NCBI GenBank assembly: GCA_933228895.1
Contig: OW121848.1
Location: forward strand, 101,575,470-101,639,469
Source: Platycnemis pennipes
Lineage: Eukaryota > Arthropoda > Insecta > Odonata > Platycnemididae
Direction of reading: 5' to 3'
DNA length: 64,000 nt
Part shown: one piece after another, positions 46,051 through 58,845 of the stretch
How positions within the stretch are numbered: position 1 is the first letter of the stretch
How the letters are laid out: each line of letters opens with the position of its first letter
The notes under the pieces: model-generated
What the model saw: the letters and a program-made list of their open reading frames with translations, nothing else
The model's database searches: none
Told to the model about the DNA's origin: nothing
Position numbers and translations under genes: made by a program

Positions 46051-47509
46051 CCATCCCCTAAACCCACCTATTCCCCCACCGCACCTCACTCCCCATCCCC
46101 CTGATGCCTTTCCCGTACTCATTCCGTTCCCCCGCATAACCCTTCTTAGCAATTTTACCCTCCTTGTCCCTTTGGCCTCCTACGTTTTCTCGCTCTTTTC
46201 CTTCGTCCCTTCCCTCACCCTCATGTCCCTCCCGCCTACGCCCCACTGCTCCATCTTTCTATGTCTCCCTGGAAATTATCTTCCTCCTTTCCTCTCTACT
46301 ACTCCTCTGCCCAAAGCCCCACACCTGCTTATGCCACTGAATTAATATCCGACTCTTCTCCCGCCTACAGGCGTAGCAGTCGCTACATCGTTTTTTTTCC
46401 CTGATGCCAATGGCATAAGGTTCGATGACGTTAATATTCGGCTTTTATTGACAGGCAATCGCTGGAAAAGACGGGGTCGCTACTTTTATTTCTGATTACA
46501 TCGAGAAAAAGGGAAATAGCAAGTGAAAGACAGGAAAATGAATGAAAATATACATAGTAGTATGCCGAAAACAATTTCAGATTTCTTTCCCTCAAGAAAA
46601 ATTCGTTATGAAGGAGGATTGTGATCGACGAGCAGAAAATACAAAAGGAACGTTAATATATAAAGTTTCACTATTCACCATAAGAACTCTTTTTTCCCAG
46701 CAAACACATTTTAACTTTTGCTTACATATTTATCCTTCGAATTACATACATTCACACACTTGACCTATTAAGACATAAAAGCTAATGCTACATGTTAAAC
46801 CATTCCTCTTCATAAACAAAGGCTCAAGTGAAATGATATAATGGTACTAATTGTGAACTTGAATAGTAAGACTCTGATACCACATCACCACTTCATCTTA
46901 AACACAGAGTTCTGTTCCAGCTACCTAGTGACCAATATTAAATAAATTATTCCATAGGAAATATTATGGTAAATACTATAATCATTTTTTGGATAAGACT
47001 TGTATGAAAATTCCAAAAGCGCAATTTATATTCAAGTATTGTTCAATAAAAGAAGCGTAATTTCCTGAGAAACTCACTATCGAGATAATGTTGTAAGGTT
47101 TAAAATCCACAATACACGTGTACGGACGTTAAGGATTGGGATTGAGAATGAAACGAAACATGTTCGTAGAGTGGAGGCCGGCTGATTAAGTTAATTCTAT
47201 GAAATCCATTAGTTCACAATTTGTAAGAGAATCACAGACCTTCCACTAACCCATCCCATTCTTCCGTAAATATACGTAAGACTATACATGGTCATTGACT
47301 TGTTATGCGAATGGAGTAAATGACATAAAATGTGATTCTTTTACAACTTAATTAAAACGTTTTTCCTTTACTGCGTTTCCATCTCCCTTTCATGAAATAT
47401 TCATAAATTTTATTGTACGTCATCTTTCTGCTTGCCGCTAATGAGAGCGGAAATGGAAACATATGTAGCTTTTGGAAATATAGTGTTACACAAAGTTGGT
47501 TAGGCAAAG
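46051..47509. other. CT-rich edge, then AT-rich spacer
   Basis: 46051-46330 is CT-rich continuing from the CpG island, with a (CT)n run at about 46015-46031. From 46380 the sequence is AT-rich and featureless. Confidence 0.5.
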
Positions 47510-47692
47510 TTCGGCGTCTACATCATCTGTTGAAAGTTCCGTCCAACAGACGGAGTTATGACCTAGACCATCTCTTCACGCAGTGCTCAAACAGAGACAG
47601 ATATCAGGGGATAAAATATTTGCCACTACCTAGTTTGGAACCCGGGCTTAAGGGATAGAAATCCAGTACTCTGGCCACCACACCAACCCTAT
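47510..47692 (-). mobile_element. tRNA-derived SINE
   Basis: Read on the minus strand, the head GGTTGGTGTGGTGGCCAGAG (47686-47667) contains an A-box-like core and is followed by the B box GGGTTCCAAAC (47643-47633). An unrelated body carrying CCGTCTGTTGGACGGAAC follows to about 47510. The plus-strand ORF at 47413-47658 is a shadow of this element. The head resembles the copy at 58670-58845 (TGGCCAGA...AGAGTACTGG), so the two are probably related. Confidence 0.65.
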
Positions 47693-49867
47693 TCCCTTAA
47701 AGGCACGAGACTTGGCTCCCTCTATAGAGCTAAAAATTCAAACCACTGCAATGTATCCATCATAGCATGGTACATTATCAACATGAGGTACAGCCGAGGG
47801 AACAACTTTATTAGTCTCGGTATCCTCGGATAGTCTTTCAGCAACTACTTACTAAGGTCTGACCCTAAGTAAGTCACATTCCTCCAATGATTTGCTCTAA
47901 TCTCTATAATAAAATAGTTTTGTGGCTTCCTAAAAGGAAACAAATATAAATAAACCAATTATTTCATGCTTTTAACCGTCCATTAAATAGATGGACGATG
48001 AAACTCCAGCACATTGTAAGGTACTGGTTATGACTAAGAGCTAATAAAAGATGACTTTAATATTTTATTTGCAATGAACTAGCTGTCACTCTCATTTCTA
48101 AGGATACTGCCACAAATATATGAGAATCTGAACCTGAGGAACCAGATTGTGAATAAAATTTGAAAAGTAGAAGAGCTGCTAAGGTACGAGACGATTTCCG
48201 TTAACGAACTCGTCCTCTGCAGCACAAACGTAGTTGCTTTTCACCAGATTTTCCAGTAGCCCAACCGGCGATTTTTCATCCTTAAATTAACTCGGCTTTC
48301 AACTGGATTCGTTTACAAAACCCAACTTTTGCCTCAATGCTTGGAGCATTTCTATGGTTGGGAAAAAATTTTGTCCCTTAAACCTACAAATAAAAGATCG
48401 GTTTTGCCAACTAGGAACGAGAGGAACTTCCACATCGTCATTCTTCTTTTGAATTCGAGTTTAGGGCACTAATTGCATTTTGTAATTAAAGGTTTCCGGT
48501 AATTGGTCAATACACGAGATAGAGGCGAGAAAAATAAACCCTGAAAACCCGAAAAATTTAAAGTAAGTTAATTAAGTTTTACTTTTAAAAAGGACTCTGA
48601 CGTAGGGGAGCTAAATATTGAGTTGAAAGTAAGAAAACAAAGCCAATGCCCGTATAAACATTGATTTAATTTCAATAAAACTCCTTCTCCGCATAAGGGT
48701 ACTTGTTAATCAATTCAAAAATAAAATGTTCTAGTGCGTTGTATTTCATTAGCTTTCAGGAAATTAGGAAATATAGTGCACGGATGAATTCTGAACGAAA
48801 GAGTAAAATTTCTGAATTTTTTATTACTCACTGATGACACCTCTAAGTTTCACCTCTAAGTTTCGCCTCTAACCTTTAAACATAATGAATTCGTTTCTAT
48901 TTATACGTACTTTATACAGATTAAAAACTATGATTTAAAAACTTAAATACATGTATTTTATATACTAGTTAATTTTCATCAGCCCTTATTAGGTTTCCTG
49001 CATAAGATAGTGGATATTGCGAATTCATGCTCGTGCCTTAAGTTCTATCTTCGTGAAAATGTCCAACGTTGATGATTCCCCTTTTCTTCAAAATGACAAA
49101 TTATCATGAAGAACCCATAAAAATAGAAGAGAAACATTATTATGACAACGTATATTGGGGTCTTTGATTTAGTTTCAATTGTGGCATTCAACATTTCAAA
49201 AGTCTTGAAAGATATTCGAAAGACAAACAATGTCCAAATGTCAAAGATGTCGAATGTCCGAGGTAGGCGAGTCCAGTTTGAATCAATGAAAATTTTAAGT
49301 TATTTACGTGAACGGTGCAATAAATAGCAAGCAAAGTATCAATGAATTTAATAAAATAGGTGTTTTGCATAACACTTTAAACTTGATGAGTATACACAAT
49401 AATATTATTATTATAACGTAAGAATTGATAACAAAATAATGAATCCGGAAAACCCTTACTTAAAGTTACTGATCTAAACTTTTATAAATATTTTACGAAT
49501 AACTTAACATACGTTTTTGCAACTACTGCTTCCGAGAAGCTAATTATCTGAATGTAACTGTTGCCTAAACATCTTTGTCGATCTCTTCGCTAATTTTCAT
49601 GAAATGCCTAAATGCACCCGTAATACTCGTAGACATCATTTCCCTTGCTACTATAAATTAGTACAAAGTAGAATAAATAAGATTTAGTATTTTACACACT
49701 TCATCCCTAATGTCACGACACTCTATGTGCCCATTCACAGCCAATAGTACAAATATTATTCAGCGATCAAAATTAATATGACAACACACAAAAAAGAGCA
49801 GAGTAAATTTTGAAGATTCTGGCCATATGGAGAGGAAGAAAGACACGATCCAAATCCACAGAAATTA
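47693..49867. other. AT-rich spacer with a small tandem repeat
   Basis: At 48838-48873 the unit ACCTCTAAGTTTC occurs twice in tandem with a third partial copy. No exon recognised. Confidence 0.5.
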
Positions 49868-49964
49868 ATGTTACTACGACCCGGGTTTTACTGCATGACA
49901 GCATCATCAGGTCAGGTGAGACGTGATAATGCTCTAATGTAGTAAAACTCGGGTCATAGTACAT
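49868..49964. repeat. 97-bp foldback element flanked by TTA
   Basis: Nearly the whole element is one hairpin. The outer arms carry GACCCGGGTTTTACT and its near complement AGTAAAACTCGGGTC, and the inner arms AGCATCATCA and TGATAATGCT, around a short loop. Arms of about 41-42 nt pair with few mismatches, several of them G-U compatible. TTA flanks both ends (49865-49867 and 49965-49967), consistent with the 3-bp TWA duplication of PIF/Harbinger-type transposons. A short Harbinger-derived MITE is the simplest reading; a hairpin RNA precursor is an alternative. Confidence 0.75.
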
Positions 49965-52655
49965 TTAATAATTTGCAAATTTGAATAGTGCTTTTCTTTC
50001 CGTGTTAAGAGCAGAGTAAATTATAGATTTAATTTAATTTGAGAAACAATTACAGGGGTTTTCCTTCAGAAGCCCAGTTTTTTTTAAATTTAACATTTTA
50101 CCTTCCACATCATATCTGTCACTAAAATTAAGTTCCCATCCATTTACTCCATTGCCACATCGCAGGAGATAATGCGCTGCACTAGGCGGGTCACACCCAT
50201 TTCTACCAGATACATTTCTCTCCGGAAGAAGACCCTATAACCGGAATGGAGTTACTCGAGTATGCATCACTTGACATCCCAGGCAGTAATTAATACGGAG
50301 GATTTGACATAGGATAATTTCCGAGCATATGTTCGACGTAGTCACACATGCTCACGAGAGCTGCGGTCCTAAGAAGACTCCATCCACGGCTGACTCGTGG
50401 GGGCGAGGGGAAAGCCAGTAAAGCAGGTGCAACGCAACGAAATGGGGGAGGTATATAACGAACCGTGCGTAATGCACGAGAGGGGTCGATTTAAGAACCC
50501 TAAGGGAAAAGGAGGGCGGAGTGAGAGGGAGGCAGAAGGGGTTTTTGAAGCACATGGGAACTGGATGGAGAGAGAGAGAGAGGTATGGGTGGGGGCGAGG
50601 GTAACGATGGGGCACCCGCCAGCCAGGCGGTGCTACTTTCCCGAGGATGCTGATGCTGAGGGCTTGAGCATTCATGCGTGAAGATAATTCACTCCAAGTC
50701 CGTCCTCCCATTGCTTACCCATGACATCCCTTCCCTGCTCTCCACCCTCCCCCATATCAAAAGATGCTATCGCTAATTGAGTCATATGGCATAATTACTA
50801 CCGAATATGCAATTTCCTTTTACGACTCCTACTCGCCTGCTCTTAGATAAGGAATATTTAAAGGCAAAAAGTACATATTGTGTGTCTAAATATCAAGTTA
50901 CCAGATAATTACGTTGCATGGGATGCTGTTGGCGACGTTATATGCGTAAAGACGCACACACACACACACGCATTCGAAGAAAGGATGCGCAAATTTGATG
51001 CACAAAAATTCACGAAAAAATTTTCAGTATCGACGTGTGCTATAAATATTAATAAAACCACTACTGATGCGTTAGGGGCAGCGCTTCGGATTCAGGCTTC
51101 TTCGGGAACAAACGTTTCGTCAGTCGGTGGAGCTAATGGCTAAACGTAGCCAGCTGACATGTAAGCGGTAAGTAGGCAGATTGGTACGTTATGAAGAACG
51201 GAATCGCCAAAGATGTTTGACATAAATGTACCATAATCAAGCGGAGATATCAAAGCAGAAAATCTTCCAACCATTTCTCGATCCAATGAAACGTGCTGCA
51301 TGAATATCTCCAATAAATGCAAGCCAAAACCGCACAAAAGCAGATAAATATGTTTCACTCACAATATATAAATGTATACTACCTAGATTACAACGCAAAC
51401 AACAACCAATACAACTTCATTTTCATGGAAATTGACACATGTTTTCTGTTACAAGAAGGAGAGAACCGAAAAATAGCTCTCCATGTAAGAGGCAGGAAAA
51501 GATTTCTCTACGTTTTATCAATGAGGCATTGAGCATAGGACGCTCAAGGGCTGATGAAAAATTAAAAACCTTTTTTTGTACTGTGAAATAAATACTTGAA
51601 CGACAAACACAAACGCTACAGATAACAGTATGACAGGAAGCCTGTGACGCAATATAAGATCATTTTATACACCGAATATATTTTTCCCCCTTTTACTATC
51701 TCTAAGCAAACTATTCCCTCCAATGGATAAGGACACGAGATTGAATGGCTGACTTTACGATTTTGTGCTTTACATTCAGCCTTTGCAACTTTAAAAACAT
51801 TTAAACAACCATTTTTTTTGGCCGAACCAAAGTCGATCGATTTTTCACCGTGTGTGTAGTAAAAAAATTGGCTTTTAAAGAAAAAAACCTACGAAACGCA
51901 CGCCTCTCGACAGCAATAAAGCTTGAAACAATGAATCCACACAGGTCGACCGGAAATGAATGTTGTTCCGGGACAAAAGCCGAAAGGACCCGCGCACTGT
52001 TCTCTCTGCTCCCCTGCAGTCATTTATCTACACCACTTTGGATGCCTTAGGCTAATGGACTTACTCCATTAGGGCAAGAGTTAACCAAATGCCAGGGACG
52101 ATGGATAAATGGAGCGAATTCAGCGACGTGTGTCACATATTCATTCCCAGATACAGTTCTTCTCATTCCCGCTTTAGAATTTGAAAAAATCTTGGAAATT
52201 GAATGCTCTTCTTCACTGTAGAAGTCAGCTTATATGAAACTTGAAGTCAATCATCGATCTTATTGATGTGATTGATGTAATGAAAAGCAATCAAAATTCT
52301 CAAAGAATTGAAATTTAATTATAATTGTCAGTTAATTTCAATCATACGCTATTTCTCAGAGCGTTAGTAGCTAATTTTATTAGTCTTCTAAAAAACTTAC
52401 TTAACAGCCACAGAGAGAAGATATGGGAAAATAATTAAACCTTAGCCAATAAACAAAGGATTTATGATTGCTACAGATAAGTATCATGGCAACCGCGTTA
52501 GTATTAGGTAAGTCCTAGCCAAGACACCTTTTATGAATAGACAAAGAAAAAAACCAGTTGAATCGATTTCCTTTCTCGAATTTTTCGATGAATGCACGTC
52601 ACCTGATGAACAGTCTGTGTCTTGTAATGTTTCAATCCGTTGACTAGATGCATTA
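49965..52655. other. Spacer with small skewed island
   Basis: 50400-50600 is GA-rich with a (GA)n run near 50570; a (CA)n run lies near 50954-50969. ORFs at 50352-50711 and 50880-51143 show no domain. A donor-like GG|GTAAGC occurs on the minus strand near 50716. No gene supported. Confidence 0.45.
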
Positions 52656-52720
52656 CCTTTCCTCAAATCGTCCACATCGAGGGCAAGCGAATGCCTCAAC
52701 AGCATTATAACAACATGAAG
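52656..52720 (-). pseudogene. Possible zinc-finger exon remnant
   Basis: The minus strand reads EAFACPRCGRFEER before a TAA at 52655-52653. CPxCGR is the opening of the C2H2 fingers used in insect BTB zinc-finger genes such as lola. A RHRLF segment about 18 codons later would match the histidine side loosely, but stops intervene and the spacing is 6 residues too long. It could equally be chance. Confidence 0.18.
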
Positions 52721-55700
52721 TTAAAAAATAATTCATAAATCGACTGCATGAAGGTTATTTATATTCAATAATAATTAGTTACTGATATACATAACTATAT
52801 TTTTCCAACCGCAATTAATGTCGTAGCTGGGTCCGACGCACCAATACTTAATGGCCGATTCTGTTTTCTTCTTTTCACCCTTTAACCTTGCTACTTTCAC
52901 AATGGAAAATCAATATAAAGTCTTGGAATACTGCACTCAGGAATATACTATAATATTGCATCATTCTGCATTCCTTCTCTTCCCATGTGGGTGAATTTAA
53001 AACTGCAATATCGTTCTTACGTTGAAGCATCTTCCTTTCTTAGCTCTATAAATCCTGCCGACACTGACAATTTAAGTCCCATCATTTCTCTTCACTTCAC
53101 CTCTCCTGCACCCCACACGAAATTTCCCTACACACTTAACGGCCTTCTTTGAGAAGCGAAATTTGGGATCAGACTCCAAACCTCCCCCAAACTAATAGCC
53201 CAGGCAGGGGTTCCCTATGGGAGAGGACCGAGAAAGGTCTTGAGAGTTGAGGGTACTTCGGGTGGGAAAGGAAGTGGAGCGAAGGAAGCTCGTCCGCCGC
53301 TTCGCGTTCTCCTACATTCACTTCCCTTCCTATACCGTCTCCCAAGGTTTCCACAATATCCTCTTGTCTCAACCTCCCTACCACAGTTTTTTCTCTCCTT
53401 CACGTACTTCCCCAATCCAAAGATTCTCGTTTGGTCCCTGCATAATCTCATTTACGAAGCTAAGAACCCCAAAATCATATCCCACGAGAGCCACAAACAG
53501 CGTTCCGAATGTAAACAGCACTCGCTAACCCTTGTGGCATCAGGGATCGAGATAGGAAATATTTCAAATTTCTCGCAACAAATTAGAAGAAGTACAGTTA
53601 AAGGCGATGGCTAACTATAAAGCTACCTGCCACAAATATTTGGGCTGGGTGACGGAATATACTCTGCCGAAAAATGCCTTTGAAACAAATGATATACTTT
53701 AAGATAAGTTTTGAATTTCATCAATTTTGGAACCTGATTTCTGATATACTGAACCCTTCCATGTAGCTTCAATTCTTTCATTAGTTTCAGCAGGACAGAA
53801 AATACGTTTCTTAATTAAAATGCTAAATAGTAATTGCTCTCATAAGACAAGATATGTCAAACATTAAAAAAAGAACTCGATAATGGCATAGTAAACTGAA
53901 AGCTCTAATAAAATTAGAAATTTTCTGAGCCATCCGTAAGTGTTTTTATGTCTTTGAAATTTAAATATATTTACTACGCAAGAGGTCATAGAACTCATTT
54001 CATTAGAGGTTAAGGACCAAATTTATTATACAATAACTAGCTAGCCAAGGGCACAACATCTACATAAAATAACGAGATGAAACTGCAAATGTAAGATTAT
54101 TTCTTTAAACATGATGAGATTAGCCTTTCGTGAAAATGTTTTCAACAAAATTATCATAAATTCAGGCTCATTCATAACCACATCACAAGTTCTGTTTCCA
54201 GCACTTAAGTCAAAATTGGGATCATGGATTACCGGAGATATGAACTTCAATTGGAGAACTGATCCTTAGAACTTTCACTGACGTTTCACTGACTTTCTTG
54301 ACGTTTGCAGGCACTTCAAGGCGCGGAAAGGACTTGTGAGAGACATTTCCGCTCCTCGACTGTTGAGGGGAAATACTTTTCCCTATCTCTCAGCCCTCTC
54401 AACCCCACCTAATATAACAGCGCATACACACCTGTGTCACACGGCTACAGTTTCGCAGACTGGAGAAGGGTAAAGAAAGTTTGCGGGAAAGAGAACAGCA
54501 CTGAGAAAGACAGGAGGGATAGGTGGGTGGCGGCAAAGGACGCGGGCGTAAGACAGTAAAATCTCACTCATCCACTTCTGCCCTTCCTTTTACTCGCTCT
54601 TGCAGCACCCCAACCATCGCAACCACCCTTAAAATCCAACCAGCACACCTATCCACTCCCTAACCCTCTCTCTTTCACCTGCCTTATGATAAGGGCACAA
54701 ATTGGTTACTCCGTAATATTCTTCACTCAGGTCGAGAACAGAGGGGTTAAGGCACACTCTACAGACACCCACACTCAACTTCCGACCCCTCAACTCCACT
54801 ACTTTCCTCCTTAATTCATTCCTCCTTCACTCCGTCTTTATCACATCTTCAACCTCCGCCATTCTTCTCCAAGAAGATCATCCCTTCCTAACACCCTCTT
54901 CTCCTCTTCCCTCACCCAGTCATGGTCAATTAAACCGCTGGGAAATTTAGTCTCCGAAGCAACTTCTGCGGGACGAGAAGACACCTCGACAGTCATATCT
55001 ACGTTCTTCTAATACTTATGCTTTCACCTACCTTCACCTCGCAAAACGGTTCCGCTTTTCTGCATTATCTGAGAAAACTTACAGGAAAAAAGACGACAGC
55101 AGAGTATTTTCAAGTGTCTAAATCATTCAAATAACAGTTTCAATAATCAAAATTGCTTTCCAGGTGAAATTTAATGGGTCAATACAGCTCCTGTAAATAT
55201 TGATTGAATGAATGGATGCATATTATCATTCGCGTACTGTTATTTGGAAGCCTAAGAATTTTTTCAATCCAAAAAAGAAAATGGATCCCTCAAAATTACG
55301 TTTATCACAGTTATTAAGACAGCTAGGAATATAAGTTTTCCACAAAAGATCGAGAAATGGCTTCGAAAAAATTACGCAAACATTATGAATCAGCTCCAAG
55401 GTTCGTGTTTTAAGAAATGTTAATACTACCTGCACGCTAACCCTTAAAACGGAGGTTTTTAGCACATAGCAAATAAAGAGGTAAGACCTCTGGCTCGCAC
55501 AGTTTCAAATGTCTGAGAAAATTTACGTCATTATCTTCTTCAAAGGGAATACGCAGAAGCACTGAGGATGATTCTCTCGCAGCCCAATGCGATTTCCTCG
55601 GTAGTGCGATGCCATTCCATGATTAATAATACTTAAAATTGCCAACATTTCCAAATGATACGAAAAAAACTTTAAAAAGTATAATTTATACCTATGCTCT

Positions 55701-58162
55701 ATGAAATGGACATTACGAAAATGTTTTCAAATTTTATTTTCCTTCCGACTATAATTAATATTAAATTTTTAGAAACACCTGCAATTTTCATATGTTTTTA
55801 AGAGTTCAAACAGATTTAAAGGGAAGGCTATAGCAACGTACTTAGCAGAAGCAATACACATGAAATAACAACTGCAGGATATTTAATGGCGTTGACATTG
55901 GGAATTGTACCGACGTATGTGTACACAACTAGGAAAACTATTTATGAACCTATTATAATTCTTAATCAGTACTAAAATTTCTTCTAATATCAGCCTGGTT
56001 AATTCATTTTCATTCTCACGACAGACCATCATCACGAAAGCGTGGCCTGCCTCACCAACGAAGGGCATTTTTGGTAGGTAACGAGTAAATAAATGGATCA
56101 CATGGAAAAGCGACACAATATGGGAAACGATAAATATTAACGATACTTCAGTTAAGAATCTGAAACATGATCCAGTGATTGTGAAAGTTCTCCATGTACC
56201 TACGGAAACGATAAAGGATTTTCTTATTAGAAATCGGAGACTTAAAAGCGAAGTCTCATGTAATATGAAAAGAAACCGTCCATATCGTCCTTTAAGCTCG
56301 AAAAGATAAAGCCACTACTCCTTAGAGTAATAGGGAACTTCAATTATTCTCAAAAATGCATATTATAAGCTTCATTAACAAAGATATTGATTAAAACTAC
56401 ATTCACAAGTATAGAAAAGGTTCCCCAGTGTTTGGTATGGCCATTAAGTTCGAGCTATCGACCGAAAAGGTCTACTGCCAAAGCCTATAAGCGACAGTGT
56501 CACCCACTGGTGTCACCGCATAATCCTCACACTAGTGTCTGATGGACTCAAACGCCATTAAATATCTCATTAAGACATGGAGCTCGCGCCGCTCTCGGAT
56601 GAAGAGTGTGAAGACGGTGGGAAATTCCAGCATCGGTATTTGAAAATTTGCACACAAAAAAATCTACGCCACTCCATAGTTGCATCTACGCAATGGTCAG
56701 ATAGTCAAATAAATAACATAAACAAATAATACTAGGCAATAGAGAATCTGGAGTTATTTCATCCACATCCGAATAATACCCTGCAATACGCTTGGGTCTG
56801 TAGCAGGGGGTTAATTAACATCATAGTTTGTATGGATTTCATTGAAGAATTAAAAACAATATATTAATTAAAAAGTAATTAGTTCTTGTCGTCTAAAATT
56901 CTCTAAAAGAAAATAAAAGTCTAATATTATTGAGGATAGCAAATGTGCGGTAAAAATCATCTGCATTTGCACTACATATATAATGAAAACCCATCACCAT
57001 ATTGGATGGCTAGTTTCAAATTAAACTTATAGACCCCGACGAACTGGCACAGGAGTTCAAGAATATAACGTTTGCCGAAAAAAACTGCTGCAGTGAATTG
57101 GACCACACTTCGTTTTAGAAAAGATATGTCCCTTTCCTGGAGACGAAGTTACTTTTCACTTAAATAAAAGCATTAAAAATTAATATAGGAAAATAGGATA
57201 GGGTTACTTCAACTCACGGACGCCAAAAATTCGCGCTCTCCGTAGTTTCTACATTCCTCGCTATTAGATTCCACGTGAACGTCTAAAGTGCTCTAAACCT
57301 CTACTCCTAAGCATCAGCTTCAAATCGGCGTTCCTCTGACGGGAAATATATACCTACGCGCAAGGAGTCTGCAGCGTAATTAGCCGAACGCACATATCCG
57401 CTGAAACCTCATCCGAGGTGCCATTTGGACTAGATCGGCATAAAGAGAACACATATCCCCATAGCCCGAGTTCCAATCATATACACAGATCCTCCATTTC
57501 AATTCAAGCTCCTCCAGTATCCCCTGAAGTTAGCTTTTGCAACGTCAATTAATTTACCTCAGGTGGCGGATGCAGTAGATTCAGAGAAGACTTCCTTCCC
57601 ACAACACGGATCAATGTAGCTCTAGGTCGTAATCTGGATACCTACTCCAGTACTATACAGACGTTTTTTACATTGTACCATAAATTAAAATGATGGCAGC
57701 GAACTTTATCTTTACCATTTACAACGAATAAAAATCTTTGGCATTGTCAATTTAAGTCATTGTTCTAATTTTTTTCGTAATAACTTAATTATTTTAAAAA
57801 GATTCAGTAGAATAAAACCTATTCCATTCCTGTAATTATTAAAAATAATCCATGAATACATGAAGACTATTATCAAACCATGGTGAATGTTACAGCAACC
57901 GATATTATCCCACTTTTTCATTTGTGTACAAACTTTGATTATTTATTGTGTACGTATGTACATATTTACATATTAACATGTTGCCTACGCCACGAGTTTG
58001 AATTTTCAGTTGGTTTGCCGCGCTTATTAGTAGATACCCGAATATTTCAACGCGTGAACAGCAGTTTGGAGTGAGCAAAAATCTATATTGATTTATCACT
58101 TCAAGTAAATACCGGGTAGGAGCTTTGTCGACATTTCCACCTAAAAAAGCCTCGTAATTCTA
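52721..58162. other. Long AT-rich spacer
   Basis: 53120-53420 has skewed GC-richer sequence with overlapping low-complexity ORFs. 54340-54960 is CT-rich. The acceptor-like GACGTTTGCAG| near 54310 is followed by about 34 open codons without a recognised motif. The remainder is AT-rich. No supported gene, tRNA or repeat. Confidence 0.45.
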
Positions 58163-58223
58163 TGTTTTCCCCTGCCACACATCCTCGTGATGGCTTGCAG
58201 GGTATTGCGTATATGTAAATGTA
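58163..58223 (+). mobile_element. 3'-end scrap of the CR1-like LINE
   Basis: It matches the last about 60 bp of the element at 8735-9823. The hairpin arms CCCTGC and GCAGGG (58170-58202) enclose a diverged loop and are followed by a degraded ATGTAAATGTA tail. No coding sequence is attached, so this is an extreme 5' truncation or an eroded copy. It shows that the hairpin-plus-tail end is a family feature. Confidence 0.8.
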
Positions 58224-58669
58224 AAACAATCTGTACACGAAGTATATATAATGTTATGCAATAGTTATAAATAAGAATTAGGTCCACTCGATGAGTATAG
58301 GATAAAATATATATAAATTAATAATTAATAACTACATATCTTTACTTACCGAGCCTACCAGATTAAAACTATATCATAAATTATTCAATTTTACGCCAAA
58401 GAGTACCACTCTGACCCCAACTGAGAAGGATTAAAATAAATAATGCCAAAGACATACAGACTAATGCCAAAGAAAAATTACCGGACAGCCCTATGCTTTG
58501 AAGCCTCTTCTTCTATTCTCTCACATTTACCTGGGGACAAAAGTCTTTTATTCCTTGGTAATTATAAAATGAGACAACCAACAACTTAGGGTATTAAAAA
58601 GTGGACAACTAAGGTTATTAAGGGAAAGTATGAAAACAGTGGAGGGAAGCCCTTCCTCGGAATTATCCT
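58224..58669. other. AT-rich spacer
   Basis: Nothing recognised between the LINE scrap and the SINE. Confidence 0.5.
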
Positions 58670-58845
58670 GATGATATGGAAGGGTGCCAAGGAGTCAAAA
58701 GCTGCGTGTCCCATCCGACGGACATATTACTGACCATGAGTTCCTCTCAACACGGCACTGCAATAGGGGCCGGTCTTTACCACTCTCAGAATTCGAGTCC
58801 AGGCTCTCTGCCAGTACTCTAGTCATCTGGCCAGCCAGCTTACCT
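58670..58845 (-). mobile_element. tRNA-derived SINE
   Basis: Read on the minus strand, the head is GGCTGGCCAGATGACTAGAG, then TACTGG and a B-box-like GACTCGAATTC (about 58801-58790). The body ends with GTCGGATGGGACACG and CCTTGGCACCCTTCC, a 3' segment I recall from arthropod tRNA-SINEs. The plus ORF at 58684-58932 is a shadow. The start and target duplications were not resolved. Confidence 0.68.

Noticed and set aside
47413..47658. 81-codon plus ORF
   Set aside because: It overlaps a tRNA-derived SINE read on the minus strand.
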